Counted from the stretch's first letter, positions 37,501 through 45,165 are shown. The stretch: 64,000 nt of DNA from QHXN01 sp963785125 (GCA_963785125.1 CAWATU010000007.1:1054001-1118000), one strand, 5' to 3'. Numbers and translations: made by a program. The notes: generated by a model from the sequence alone, not told the origin.

Positions 37501-37879
37501 CGAGCGTGCCCTCGGCCGTCACCGTCACCGTCTCGTCTACGCTCGAAGGCTCAAGCTTGAGGTTGAGCGTCGCGGTCTGCGTGACGTTGACCTCCACCTC
37601 CTCGACGAGGACGCGCTTGAAGCCTTTGGCCGAGACCTCGACCTTGTAACGGCCGGGCGGGAGTAAGGGGACGGCGAAGTCGCCCTCGCCGCCGGTCTCG
37701 GCCTCGCGGCGCAGCGCGGTGGCGATGTTCGTCACCGTGACGGAGGCGCCGGGGACGACCGCCCCCGCGGCGTCCTCGACCGTGCCCGTGATCTGCCCCG
37801 TCGCGCCCTGCCCCAGCGCGTAACCGGCCAGGGAGATAAGGACGAGTGAGAGGACTATGAGCCGCTTAGGGGAAAACAT
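34589..37879 (-). CDS. TonB-dependent receptor, Oar-like with carboxypeptidase-regulatory domain
   Basis: A 1096-aa outer-membrane protein. A Sec signal (SLVLISLAGYALGQ, cleaved near residue 23) is followed by a carboxypeptidase-regulatory-like beta domain (about 28-115: GQITGTVEDAAGAVVPGASV), a plug (about 120-250) and a long beta barrel ending VIQFAFKLNF, with the terminal Phe needed for outer-membrane insertion. These Oar-type receptors are much expanded in Acidobacteriota and are thought to take up large or hydrophobic substrates. Being the first gene of an operon with hydrolase, acyl-CoA ligase and dehydratase genes, it may import a lipid or polymer. A TetR-type operator lies 68-80 bp upstream of its start. 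Confidence 0.93.
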   Translation of the reverse strand: MFSPKRLIVLSLVLISLAGYALGQGATGQITGTVEDAAGAVVPGASVTVTNIATALRREAETGGEGDFAVPLLPPGRYKVEVSAKGFKRVLVEEVEVNVTQTATLNLKLEPSSVDETVTVTAEGTLVQQESSQVGRVIDSRAISQLPLPTRNFQQLLTLSPGTSASVSNNTELGRGDSIISVNGQRTTSNSVRINGIDANSVGTNSTPNIAVPATDSLQEFVVQTSLYDASQGRNAGGNVEAVTKSGGREFHGNIYAFIRDDSLNANDFFLNSAGRPRPVLTRKQFGGTLGGPVVQDKLFFFTSYQGTRERNGASLNNSLTFPVIPVQLTDSNRTAAGLAAAFGLPAANISPIAVNILNAQLPGGGFAIPSATTASGLSPQSGISTFRENQFNGNLDWTISSKHTFSAKNFFASNPTFQSNYNFAGLGNGPQQLPGTGGDLDIIQTLSSLTDTYVFSPAVINQARFGFSRLRVTSVPEEPFTAQQLGITNPLGNLFPGMPTLTVTGLFTLGSSPLADQSSRINTFDFQDTLSIVKGRHRLKVGGEYKRSQVNFYFNAFSRGQLIFPTFANFLLGQSVSIIGSGVYDRAFRVNDVAGFVQDDVKLTDRLTLNLGLRYDFFGLPKEKYGRLVNFIPEQFRSGTLASPAGAPNGFVQAGNAVNPLPGVPTVDDTLVPQDKNNFAPRVGFAYRLNESGTLAARAGYGIYYDRVSTRFANTSLFNFPYLGLGVRVFPPLATPFAAVPQPGVFPINATVPSPLAPLGILISGVYPDQNMRTPYIQQYNANVQWEFARDYLLEVGYVGSKGTKLLQLLTINQPIYNPATNTFAAPFGPFVSAQKNATGGLQQVQTSSNSHYDSLQLSVTKRFSRGLQFLSAYTFGKSVDYYSGGTVNELVSTPGDQRNWKTNRGPSDFDRRHRFVTSFVYDLPGLVGNDSAARWVLNNWGVNGIVTLQTGLPFSVIQVPDNNTIQRANFRPGFTGGIEGSGRTQERLAQYFNTTAFVSSALAGGFFDPSAPFGNTGRNILTGPGQKNVDFSVVKYLPFTESVRGEFRTEFFNLFNWANFANPNSNISVPATFGRITQTSAGPRVIQFAFKLNF

Positions 37880-37942
37880 CTTTGAGTGACCTCCTGCGAA
37901 GATTTGACTATTGGCCGGGCTTTATCGGCCCCCGATTTAATT

Positions 37943-37964
37943 AAAAACGAACGTACGTTTTTGT
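37943..37964. promoter_or_regulatory. Putative TetR-type operator upstream of the Oar-like receptor
   Basis: AAAAACGAACGTACGTTTTTG has the core ACGAACGTACGTT (37947-37959), containing the perfect palindrome AACGTACGTT within an A/T-rich setting. The same 13-mer with one change lies in front of the adjacent TetR gene. Confidence 0.65.
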
Positions 37965-38014
37965 TTACCGGCTCGGCGGGGACGACGATGGACTTCCCCC
38001 CGCCGTCCGCCCGC

Positions 38015-38689
38015 TCAGTTGGCTTTAGATTTGGCGCGGGGCGGCACCCCGGTCATCTCGCGCAGCTTCTCGGGGCGCAGGACGCCCCGGCAGAAAATGT
38101 CGGTCAGGTGCTCGACCACGCGGTCGTCCGAGAGCCCGAGGTGGCGCTTGCCGCCGAAGAGCTTCTCGACCAGGAAGTAGTTGAAGAACTGCATGTAGGC
38201 CGCCGTAAATCCCACCGCCGGGTCCACCCCGTCGTAGAGCGCCCCCTCCTCCTTCAAGCGGCGGAAGTAGGGCGCGAACCGGCGCCGTAGGTTCGCGGCG
38301 AGCCCCTCGAACATCTTGCGAAAGTGCTGGTTCTCGAACTCCAGCACGTCGATGTACATCAGCAGCCAGAAGTCCGAGTGCGCGCTCACCAGTTCCTTGA
38401 CCATGCGCCCGAACTGCTTGAGGCTCTCGGGGTGGAAGGGCTCTTCGACCTCCTCGAAGATCGAGCGCAGGCGCGCGTCGATCACCTTCTGGTAGCGGCC
38501 GATGATGGATTCGAGGATGTCTTCCTTCGTCCGGTAGTAGTTGTACAGGTTGCCGAGCGACGTGTCGGCGCCCTGCGCGATGTCGCGCATTGAGGTGGCG
38601 TGGAACCCGCGCTTGATGAAGAGCCCGCGCGCCGCCTCCTCGATGCGGCCGCGCCTCGCCTCCAACGCCTCCTGGCTCAGTTTCGGCAT
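38015..38689 (-). CDS. TetR/AcrR family transcriptional regulator
   Basis: A 224-aa regulator. The N-terminal helix-turn-helix (about residues 12-58) reads IEEAARGLFIKRGFHATSMR then GADTSLGNLYNYYRTKEDIL, typical of TetR DNA-binding domains. The C-terminal all-helical domain should bind a ligand, perhaps an acyl-CoA given the neighbours, but this is a guess. It is just upstream of, and co-directional with, the receptor operon. Two matching 13-bp motifs, one over its own start region and one in front of the receptor, suggest autoregulation and control of the operon. Confidence 0.93.
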   Translation of the reverse strand: MPKLSQEALEARRGRIEEAARGLFIKRGFHATSMRDIAQGADTSLGNLYNYYRTKEDILESIIGRYQKVIDARLRSIFEEVEEPFHPESLKQFGRMVKELVSAHSDFWLLMYIDVLEFENQHFRKMFEGLAANLRRRFAPYFRRLKEEGALYDGVDPAVGFTAAYMQFFNYFLVEKLFGGKRHLGLSDDRVVEHLTDIFCRGVLRPEKLREMTGVPPRAKSKAN

Positions 38690-38694
38690 AGACT

Positions 38695-38718
38695 CAAAAA
38701 ACGAACGTCCGTTATTTT
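38695..38718. promoter_or_regulatory. Putative TetR-type operator upstream of the TetR gene
   Basis: AAAAAACGAACGTCCGTTATTTT with the core ACGAACGTCCGTT (38701-38713), 12 of 13 identical to the core at 37947-37959. It lies only 12-24 bp from the TetR start codon, as expected of a self-repressed TetR gene. Confidence 0.65.
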
Positions 38719-38893
38719 ATCTACGGCGCGCGTTCTGTCAACTCTTTTGTTCCGGCGTGTAACAAACCGGGCGCAGCCTAAGTGGTTTTCGGAACTTCCG
38801 GGCGGCCGGGCCGCAGCGCGCCGCGGGCCGAACTGTTTGCCTTTTATCATGCGCCTTTGTATTCTTCGGCTGCACAAACACTTCGTCAGAAGG

Positions 38894-38931
38894 GGCGGCG
38901 GGAGGGGCTTGGAGCCTCTGTTCGCGCCGCC
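38894..38931 (+). promoter_or_regulatory. Stable leader hairpin before the aspartokinase gene
   Basis: GGCGGCG (38894-38900) pairs with CGCCGCC (38925-38931), and inside it AGGGGCT pairs with AGCCTCT (one G-U). The structure ends about 15 bp before the GTG start. It could slow translation or act in attenuation. I looked for the conserved parts of a lysine riboswitch and do not find them. Confidence 0.4.
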
Positions 38932-38946
38932 GTACATCGTTCGAGG

Positions 38947-40380
38947 GTGACGACGATTCAGACCACCGTGATGAAGTTCGGCGGCACGTCCGTCGAGGAC
39001 GCGACGGCCTTCGAGCGCGTCGTGGCGCTCGTGCGCGCCGCCGCGCGCGACTCGCGGCCCGTCGTCGTCGTCTCGGCCATGAGCCGCTTCACCGACGCGC
39101 TGCTCGCGGCCTTCGAGCGCGCGGCCGAAGGCCAGGGCGCGGGCGCGCTCGCACACCTCGAAGAGCACTTCGGGCGGCACGCCGCCGCGCTGCGTGCGCT
39201 GCTCTGCGACCTCCCGAAGAGGCAGGAGGCCGACGCCGCCCTCTCCGAGCTTGAGAGCGTTCTGGCCGACGCGCGGGCGGAGATCGGCCGCGCGTTCGCC
39301 GAAGCCGCCGAGAGGGCGAGGCCGCTGCCCGTCCTGCAAGACCTCGTCGTCTCTTTCGGCGAGCAGCTCTCTTCGTGGCTGCTCGCGCGCGTGCTCGACG
39401 CGCGCGGCCTCAAAGCCAAGCAGGTGGACTCGCGCCGCTGCGTCATCACCGACGATGAGCACGGCTGCGCCACACCGCTCAAGGAGGAGACCGACCGCCA
39501 CACGCGCGAGCAGTTGGAGCTCTTGATCGAGGGGGGCGTCGTCCCCGTCCTCGGCGGCTTCATCGCCTCTTCGGCCGCGACGGGCGAGACGACGACGCTC
39601 GGGCGCGGCGGCTCCGACTACACGGCGGGGCTCGTCGGCGCGGCCCTGCGCTCGAAGGAGATTCAAATCTGGACGGACGTGTCGGGCGTGCTCACCGCGG
39701 ACCCGCGCGTCGTCCCCGAGGCGCGCACCATCCCGCGCCTCTCCTACGCGGAGGCAGCCGAGCTGGCCTACTTCGGCGCGAAGGTTTTGCACCCGAAGAC
39801 CATTCTGCCGGCGGTCGTCCGCAACGTTCCCGTGCGCATCTGCAACTCAAGGGCGCCGAAGTCGCCTGACACCGTCGTCTACTTCGACGCCGAGATGACG
39901 CCGCGCACCGTTAAGGCCATCGCGCACAAGAAGGGCGTCCTCATCGTCCATATCACCTCTGCGCGGATGCTCGGCGCGTACGGTTTTCTGCGCGCCATCT
40001 TCGAGGTCTTCGAGCGCCACCGCACGGCCGTGGACATCGTGACCACTTCCGAGGTCTCGGTCTCGCTCTCGCTCGAAGACCCCGCCCGGCTCGACCGGAT
40101 CACGGAAGACCTGAAGCACATCGCCGCGGTCAAGGTCGAGCCCGAGCGCGCCATCGTCTGCATCGTCGGCGAGGGGCTGCGCTCGACGCCGGGCATCGCC
40201 GGCCGCGTCTTCTCGACCATCAGGGACATCAACGTCCTGCTCATCTCGCAGGGCGCGTCCAGCGTCAACCTGACCTTTGTCGTCGAGGAGCAGCACGCCG
40301 CCGAGGCCGTCCGCCGCCTCCACGCGGCCTTCTTCGAGTGTGGCACCGAGGATCTGCTGGCACAGATCGGCGGGAGTTGA
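38947..40380 (+). CDS. lysC: Aspartokinase (lysine-sensitive type)
   Basis: Phosphorylates L-aspartate, the first step to lysine, threonine and methionine. 477 aa from the GTG at 38947: the kinase opens VMKFGGTSVEDA, with SAMSRFTDALL and GRGGSDYTAGLVGAALRSKEI (two parts) for aspartate and ATP, then LSYAEAAELAYFGAKVLHP. Two C-terminal ACT domains follow (about 315-470), including VTTSEVSVSLSLEDP, as in feedback-inhibited LysC/ThrA kinases. The start is unsure: an ATG at 38971 is in frame, and the frame is open from 38782, but the residues before 38947 look non-coding. First gene of the diaminopimelate operon. Confidence 0.92.
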   Translation: MTTIQTTVMKFGGTSVEDATAFERVVALVRAAARDSRPVVVVSAMSRFTDALLAAFERAAEGQGAGALAHLEEHFGRHAAALRALLCDLPKRQEADAALSELESVLADARAEIGRAFAEAAERARPLPVLQDLVVSFGEQLSSWLLARVLDARGLKAKQVDSRRCVITDDEHGCATPLKEETDRHTREQLELLIEGGVVPVLGGFIASSAATGETTTLGRGGSDYTAGLVGAALRSKEIQIWTDVSGVLTADPRVVPEARTIPRLSYAEAAELAYFGAKVLHPKTILPAVVRNVPVRICNSRAPKSPDTVVYFDAEMTPRTVKAIAHKKGVLIVHITSARMLGAYGFLRAIFEVFERHRTAVDIVTTSEVSVSLSLEDPARLDRITEDLKHIAAVKVEPERAIVCIVGEGLRSTPGIAGRVFSTIRDINVLLISQGASSVNLTFVVEEQHAAEAVRRLHAAFFECGTEDLLAQIGGS

Positions 40381-40387
40381 ACTGACA

Positions 40388-40401
40388 AAGGAGCGCTCCT
40401 T
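40388..40401. repeat. Perfect 14-bp palindrome between aspartokinase and M20 genes
   Basis: AAGGAGCGCTCCTT, a perfect palindrome containing an AAGGAG ribosome-site-like word, 11 bp before the next ATG. If folded, the AAGGAG is masked. It may only be chance. Confidence 0.5.
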
Positions 40402-40412
40402 CGGTCAAGTGT

Positions 40413-41438
40413 ATGAACCTGTTCGAGCTGACAAGGACGCTGATGGACATCCCTTCCCTCTCGGGCGAGGAGGAAGAGATCGGGCGCTTCCTCGCGTCGC
40501 ACCTGACGGGGCTCGGCTATCAGGTCGAGTTGCAGGAGGTCGAGCCGGGGCGCGCGAACGTGCTGGCGCGGACGTTCGCGCGGCCGCGGGTCGTGCTCTC
40601 GACGCACATGGACACGGTGCCGCCGCACATCCCTTCGCGCGAGGACGCGACGCACATCTACGGGCGCGGCGCGTGCGACGCGAAGGGCATCATCGCCGCG
40701 CAGTTGACGGCCGCCGGGCGTCTGCGCGCGGAGGGCGTCGAAGAGTTGGGACTGCTCTTCACGGTGGACGAGGAGATGGGCAGCCTCGGGGCGCGCGCCG
40801 CCGCGTCGCACGCGTGGGGGCGCGAGTGCGAGTATCTGATTAACGGCGAGCCGACCGAGAACCGACTCGCCGTCGGGTCGAAGGGCTCACTGCGCCTGAG
40901 GCTCATCACCGAGGGGCGCGCGGCGCACTCGGCCTACCCGGAGCGGGGCGAGTCGGCAATCGAGAAGCTGTTGGACGTGCTCGCGGACGTGCGCGCCTGC
41001 GAGTGGCCGCGCGAAGAGTTCTTCGGCGAGACGACGTGCAACATCGGGACGCTGCGCGGCGGCACGCGCCCCAATGTCATCCCGGCCGAGGCCGCGGCCG
41101 AGTTGCAGATTAGACTTGTGACACCGTCCGCAACCATTAAGAAGATTCTTGAAGAGACGGTCGCCGGTCGGGCGCGCGTGGAATATATGTCGGCGGCCGA
41201 GCCCGTGCGGATGCTGTCGGTCGAGGGCTTCGAGCGCGAGGTCGTCCGCTTCACGACCGACATCCCGTACCTTTCAAGCTGGGGCCGGCCGCTGCTGCTC
41301 GGCCCCGGCTCCATCCTCGACGCGCACACGGACGGCGAGCGCGTCTCGAAACGCGAGCTGGAAGAATCGGTCGAACTCTACACACGACTCGTGCGCATAC
41401 TCCTCAAGGGTGCGCGGGCACAAGGGGCAGGCGAATGA
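40413..41438 (+). CDS. M20 deacylase, DapE/ArgE family
   Basis: A 341-aa zinc amidohydrolase. Metal and catalytic residues are His65 and Asp67 (STHMDTVPP), Asp89 (GACDAKG), Glu120/Glu121 (VDEEMGS), then a dimerisation domain and the final metal His in LDAHTDGERVS. The family includes succinyl-DAP desuccinylase (DapE), acetylornithine deacetylase and LysK. Since it sits with dapD, dapB and dapA, the likely job is removal of the succinyl group from N-succinyl-LL-diaminopimelate. The end overlaps dapB by 4 bp (ATGA), so the two are coupled. Confidence 0.88.
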   Translation: MNLFELTRTLMDIPSLSGEEEEIGRFLASHLTGLGYQVELQEVEPGRANVLARTFARPRVVLSTHMDTVPPHIPSREDATHIYGRGACDAKGIIAAQLTAAGRLRAEGVEELGLLFTVDEEMGSLGARAAASHAWGRECEYLINGEPTENRLAVGSKGSLRLRLITEGRAAHSAYPERGESAIEKLLDVLADVRACEWPREEFFGETTCNIGTLRGGTRPNVIPAEAAAELQIRLVTPSATIKKILEETVAGRARVEYMSAAEPVRMLSVEGFEREVVRFTTDIPYLSSWGRPLLLGPGSILDAHTDGERVSKRELEESVELYTRLVRILLKGARAQGAGE

Positions 41439-42130
41439 GGCTGGCTTTACTCGGTCACGGCGCGATGGGGCAGCTCGTCGAGCGTCTGGCGCGCGAGGCG
41501 GGCGACGAGGTGGCGACCGTGCTGGGCTCGCGCGAGGCGGCGTTCTCGGCCGAGGAGCTGGCCGAGATTCTCGGCGGCCACGACGCGGCCATCGACTTCA
41601 CCGTCGCCGAGACCGTCCCGCGCCATGTGGAAGCCTGCGCCCTCGCGCGCGTCCCGCTCGTCGAGGGCACGACCGGCTGGCACGCGCGGCTCGAAGACGT
41701 TCGGCAGGTAGTCGAGCGCGAGGGCGGCGCGCTCATCTACGGCGCGAACTTCTCGGTCGGCGTCAACCTCTTCTACCGCGTCGTCGCGCGCGCGGCCGAG
41801 CTTTTTCAAAGGTTCGACTACGCGGCCTTCATCGAGGAGGCGCATCACTCGCGCAAGCGTGACGCGCCTTCGGGCACGGCGCTGCGGCTGCGCGAACTCT
41901 TGACGGAAGCATACGGGTCGGAGATTCCGGTCGCCTCGACGCGCGCCGGGCATATTCCGGGCACGCACCGCGTCGGCTTCGACTTGGCCGCCGACACGGT
42001 CACGCTCACACACACGGCACGCTCGCGCGAGGGCTTCGCCGCCGGGGCGCTCGTCGCCGCCCGCTGGATTCAAGGTAAGACCGGCGTCTACGAGTTCTCC
42101 GAGACGTTGGAAGAGATACTTAAAGGGTGA
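41435..42130 (+). CDS. dapB: 4-hydroxy-tetrahydrodipicolinate reductase
   Basis: A 231-aa enzyme that reduces the product of DapA with NAD(P)H in the lysine/diaminopimelate pathway. The Rossmann motif GHGAMG lies at residues 7-12. IDFTVAE and VEGTTGW line the cofactor site. The catalytic segment EEAHHSRKRDAPSGTA has the His and Lys, and RAGHIPGTH matches the family's C-terminal signature. It starts inside the stop of the upstream gene and is followed by an inverted repeat that overlaps its own stop codon. Confidence 0.95.
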   Translation: MRLALLGHGAMGQLVERLAREAGDEVATVLGSREAAFSAEELAEILGGHDAAIDFTVAETVPRHVEACALARVPLVEGTTGWHARLEDVRQVVEREGGALIYGANFSVGVNLFYRVVARAAELFQRFDYAAFIEEAHHSRKRDAPSGTALRLRELLTEAYGSEIPVASTRAGHIPGTHRVGFDLAADTVTLTHTARSREGFAAGALVAARWIQGKTGVYEFSETLEEILKG

Positions 42131-42196
42131 ATGTTGAATAGTAAATGGAGAATGGAAGTTGGCTTGTCCATTCACCATTTACTATTCAACATTCAC
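42127..42196. repeat. Intergenic long inverted repeat, GTGAATGTTGAATAGTAAATGG class
   Basis: Arms at 42127-42156 and 42167-42196 match at 29 of 30 bases. The left arm starts with the last bases of dapB and contains its TGA stop. The element ends 16 bp before the dapA start, so it lies inside an operon whose genes are otherwise tightly packed or overlapping. Confidence 0.93.
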
Positions 42197-42212
42197 GGCC
42201 CCGGAGGTGCTA

Positions 42213-43133
42213 ATGAACGTCGAATGGATGCGCGGTTGCGCGACGGCGCTGGTGACGCCGTTCAAGTCTGACGGGAGCGTCGATGTCGAGAGGATGCGCG
42301 CGCTCGTCGAGCGACAGTGTGAGGGCGGCGTGCGCGTACTCGTGCCGTGCGGGACGACGGGCGAGAGCGTGACGATGTCGGAGGATGAGAACCGGCGGGT
42401 CATTAGTACAACTGTCGAAGTTGCGAAGGCGCGCGGCGCGCGGGTCATCGCGGGCGCGGGCAGCAACTCGACCGCGCACGCCGTCGAGAACGCGCGTGCG
42501 GCGCGAGACGCGGGCGCCGACGCCGTCCTCATCGTCGCGCCGTATTACAACAAGCCGACGCAGGAGGGTTTGTACCGGCACTTCCGCACGGTGGCGGAGG
42601 CGGTCGCAGGGCTGCCCGTCGTGCTCTACAACGTGCCGGGCCGCACCTCTTCAAACATCGAGGCCGGGACGACGCTCCGTCTGGCGAGAGAGGTCGAGAA
42701 CGTCTCCGCCGTTAAAGAGGCGTCGGGAAATCTCGCGCAGATCATGGAGATTATCCGCGGCAGGCCCGAAGGGTTCCTCGTGCTGTCGGGCGACGACGCG
42801 ATGACGTTCGCGTTGATGGCGCTCGGGGCGGACGGGCTCGTCTCGGTCGCGTCGAACGAGGCGCCGGGGCCTCTGTCGAAGATGGTGGACGCGGCGCTCG
42901 CGGGGCGCTGGGACGAGGCGCGCGAGCTGCATTACCGCTGGCTCCCTCTGATGGACGTGAACTTCGTCGAGTCGAGCCCCGGCCCCGTCAAGGCCGCGTT
43001 GGCTTTGATGGGCCTGCTCGAAGAGAACCTGCGCCTGCCGCTCGTGCCCGTCACGGAGCAGGCGCGTGCGCGCGTCCGCGAGGTGCTGACCGAGTTGGGA
43101 CTTCTGGGAGAGTCAACGCATGTCGCTGCGTGA
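42213..43133 (+). CDS. dapA: 4-hydroxy-tetrahydrodipicolinate synthase
   Basis: A 306-aa TIM-barrel aldolase condensing pyruvate and aspartate semialdehyde. Schiff-base Lys168 (VSAVKEASGNL), Tyr139 (VLYNVPGRT) and the Thr-Thr of PCGTTGES (48-49) are all present. The ATG at 42213 is preceded by GGAGG with good spacing; the frame is open to 42159 but those residues come from the inverted repeat. The gene ends 14 bp inside dapD. No unusual residue seen. Confidence 0.95.
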   Translation: MNVEWMRGCATALVTPFKSDGSVDVERMRALVERQCEGGVRVLVPCGTTGESVTMSEDENRRVISTTVEVAKARGARVIAGAGSNSTAHAVENARAARDAGADAVLIVAPYYNKPTQEGLYRHFRTVAEAVAGLPVVLYNVPGRTSSNIEAGTTLRLAREVENVSAVKEASGNLAQIMEIIRGRPEGFLVLSGDDAMTFALMALGADGLVSVASNEAPGPLSKMVDAALAGRWDEARELHYRWLPLMDVNFVESSPGPVKAALALMGLLEENLRLPLVPVTEQARARVREVLTELGLLGESTHVAA

Positions 43134-43950
43134 GCAGGTCGAGCAGTTGTACGCAAAGGGCGGCGGGTTCACTTCGTCCGACCGCGAGGTCTTCGAGGCG
43201 TTCAAGCAGGCGCTCAACCGCGGCGAGGTGCGCGCCGCCGAGCGCGGCGCAGATGGCCGCTGGCGCGTCAACTCGTGGGTCAAGAGCGGCATCCTCGTCG
43301 GCTTCCGCATGGGCGCGCTCGCGGACATGAGCGCGCACCCCTCGCTCCGCTTCTTCGACAAGGACACGTACCCTGTGCGCCCCACGACCATCATGGACGG
43401 CGTGCGCATCGTGCCCGGCGGCTCAAGCGTGCGCGACGGCGCGTACCTCGCCGCGGGCGTCGTCTGCATGCCGCCGATGTACGTCAACGCGGGCGCATAC
43501 GTCGATGAGGGCACGATGATCGACAGCCACGCGCTCGTCGGCTCGTGCGCGCAGGTCGGGAAGCGCGTGCACCTCTCGGCCGCGGCGCAGGTGGGCGGCG
43601 TGTTGGAGCCCGTGGGCGCGGTGCCGGTGGTTATCGAGGACGACGTGCTCGTGGGCGGCAACTGCGGCGTCTATGAAGGGACAATCGTCCGCGCGGGCGC
43701 GGTGCTCGCGCCGGGAACAATCCTGACGGGCGCCACGCCGGTCTATGACCTTGTGCGCGGCGAAGTCTACAGACGCACCGAGGACGCGCCGCTTGAGATT
43801 CCCGCGGGCGCGGTCGTCGTCCCCGGCTCGCGCGCGGTAACGACCGAGCGTGGGCGTGAGTGGGGGCTGTCGCTCTACGCGCCCGTCATCGTCAAGTACC
43901 GCGACGAGAAGACCGACCGCGCGGTGCAGTTGGAGGACTACCTGCGTTGA
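43120..43950 (+). CDS. dapD: Tetrahydrodipicolinate N-succinyltransferase
   Basis: A 276-aa enzyme that acylates tetrahydrodipicolinate with succinyl-CoA, the branch-point step of the succinylase route. An N-terminal helical domain (about 1-100) is followed by a left-handed beta-helix of hexapeptide repeats (about 105-240), including VRDGAYLAAGVVCMPPMYVN and IEDDVLVGGNCGVYEGTIV. Its start overlaps dapA by 14 bp and its stop overlaps the aminotransferase start. The presence of dapD points to the succinylated rather than the direct aminotransferase or dehydrogenase route. Confidence 0.95.
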   Translation: MSLREQVEQLYAKGGGFTSSDREVFEAFKQALNRGEVRAAERGADGRWRVNSWVKSGILVGFRMGALADMSAHPSLRFFDKDTYPVRPTTIMDGVRIVPGGSSVRDGAYLAAGVVCMPPMYVNAGAYVDEGTMIDSHALVGSCAQVGKRVHLSAAAQVGGVLEPVGAVPVVIEDDVLVGGNCGVYEGTIVRAGAVLAPGTILTGATPVYDLVRGEVYRRTEDAPLEIPAGAVVVPGSRAVTTERGREWGLSLYAPVIVKYRDEKTDRAVQLEDYLR

Positions 43951-45083
43951 GCGAGTTCGAACCGGCGCGGCGCCTGCGCGGCATACAGAAGAGCATGATC
44001 CGGCAGGTCTTCGACCGCGCGCGGCCGGGGAGCATCAACCTCGGCCTCGGCGAGCCTGACCTGCCGACGCCCGATGTCGTGAGGCGCGAGGCCGCGCGCG
44101 TCGTCGTCGAGGAGCAGAACGGCTACACGACACACGCGGGGCTTCCCAGTCTGCGCGAGCGCGTCGCCAAAGACTATTCACATCTCAACCTCACCCCCGA
44201 GCAGGTCATTATCACCGCGGGCTCGCAGGAGGCGCTCTACCTCGCGCTGTTGACGCTCGTGGACGAGGGCGACGAGGTGCTCATCCCCGACCCCGGCTTC
44301 GTCGCCTACCCGACCATTGTGAAGATGGCCGGCGGCACGCCGAGGTTCTACCGGATGCCCGCGTCGGGCGGCTTCGCCTTCGACGCCGACGAGTTCAAAC
44401 GCGCGCTCACGCCGCGGACGAAAGTGGTCGTGTGCATCAGTCCGTCGAACCCGACGGGGCGCGTGCTGTCGCGGGAAGAGTTGGCGTCGATGGGCGCGGC
44501 GCTCGAAGGCTCGGGCGCGTACGTCTTGAGCGACGAGATTTATCGTGAGCTGTACTTCACCGCGGAGCGGCCTGCTTCAATCTCCGAGTTTCGGCCTGAG
44601 CGAGTGCTCTTTATCGGCGGACTGTCGAAGTCGATGAGCATGACGGGCTGGCGTCTGGGCTGGCTCTGCGGCGACGTGGAGGTGGTCAGGAGCGCGCTCG
44701 TCCTGCACGGCTACACGACGACCTGCGCCTCGACCGTCTCGCAGAAGGCGGGGCTGGCCGCGTGGACGGCCGAAGCCGCCGAAGCCCGCCGCGCGTTCCG
44801 ACGCACGTTCCGCGAAAGGCGCGACCACCTGCTCCGTCTCCTCGCAAATGAACTATCCTTGCGCGCCGTCGAGCCCGAGGGCGCCTTCTACGCGATGGTG
44901 GACGTGAGCGCGCACGGCGACTCGATGTCGGTCGCCGAACGCCTCCTCGAACACGGCGTCATCACCGTCCCCGGCGCGGCCTTCGGCTCGGAGGGCGAAG
45001 GCTACCTGCGCGTCTCCTTCTGCGCCGACCTCGACGTGCTCGCCGAAGGCGTGAAGCGGATGAAGGAAGCGTTGAAGAAGTAA
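43947..45083 (+). CDS. Class I/II aminotransferase, probable succinyl-DAP aminotransferase
   Basis: A 378-aa PLP aminotransferase. The Schiff-base lysine is in GGLSKSMSMTGWRLG; SPSNPTGRVLS and DEIYRELYF are the cofactor loops, and YTTHAGLPSLRE the substrate loop. The start is taken as TTG at 43947, which overlaps the dapD stop as TTGA and has GGAGG 10 bp before; ATG starts further in would lose the N-terminal arm. In context it most likely acts as DapC (N-succinyl-LL-diaminopimelate aminotransferase), though sequence alone would also allow an aspartate-type aminotransferase. A hairpin with a T-run follows. Confidence 0.88.
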   Translation: MSEFEPARRLRGIQKSMIRQVFDRARPGSINLGLGEPDLPTPDVVRREAARVVVEEQNGYTTHAGLPSLRERVAKDYSHLNLTPEQVIITAGSQEALYLALLTLVDEGDEVLIPDPGFVAYPTIVKMAGGTPRFYRMPASGGFAFDADEFKRALTPRTKVVVCISPSNPTGRVLSREELASMGAALEGSGAYVLSDEIYRELYFTAERPASISEFRPERVLFIGGLSKSMSMTGWRLGWLCGDVEVVRSALVLHGYTTTCASTVSQKAGLAAWTAEAAEARRAFRRTFRERRDHLLRLLANELSLRAVEPEGAFYAMVDVSAHGDSMSVAERLLEHGVITVPGAAFGSEGEGYLRVSFCADLDVLAEGVKRMKEALKK

Positions 45084-45093
45084 CGACTGACGG

Positions 45094-45155
45094 GTGACGA
45101 GTGACAAGGGGCGGCAAGTGTTTTAACTTGTCCCCTGTCACTCGTCACTTTTTTT
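45094..45155 (+). terminator. Hairpin with T-run between aminotransferase and asd genes
   Basis: GTGACGAGTGACA... (45094-45119) pairs with 45126-45148 (an inner bulge of three to four bases), followed directly by seven T residues (45149-45155). It looks like an intrinsic terminator or attenuator and stops 10 bp before the asd start, leaving no room for a separate promoter between them. Arm words are related to the element at 9344-9435. Confidence 0.8.
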
Positions 45156-45165
45156 CGGAGGGTTT

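Noticed and set aside
38690..38946. Lysine riboswitch upstream of aspartokinase
   Set aside because: Only one hairpin is convincing; I cannot find the five-helix core or its conserved internal loops.
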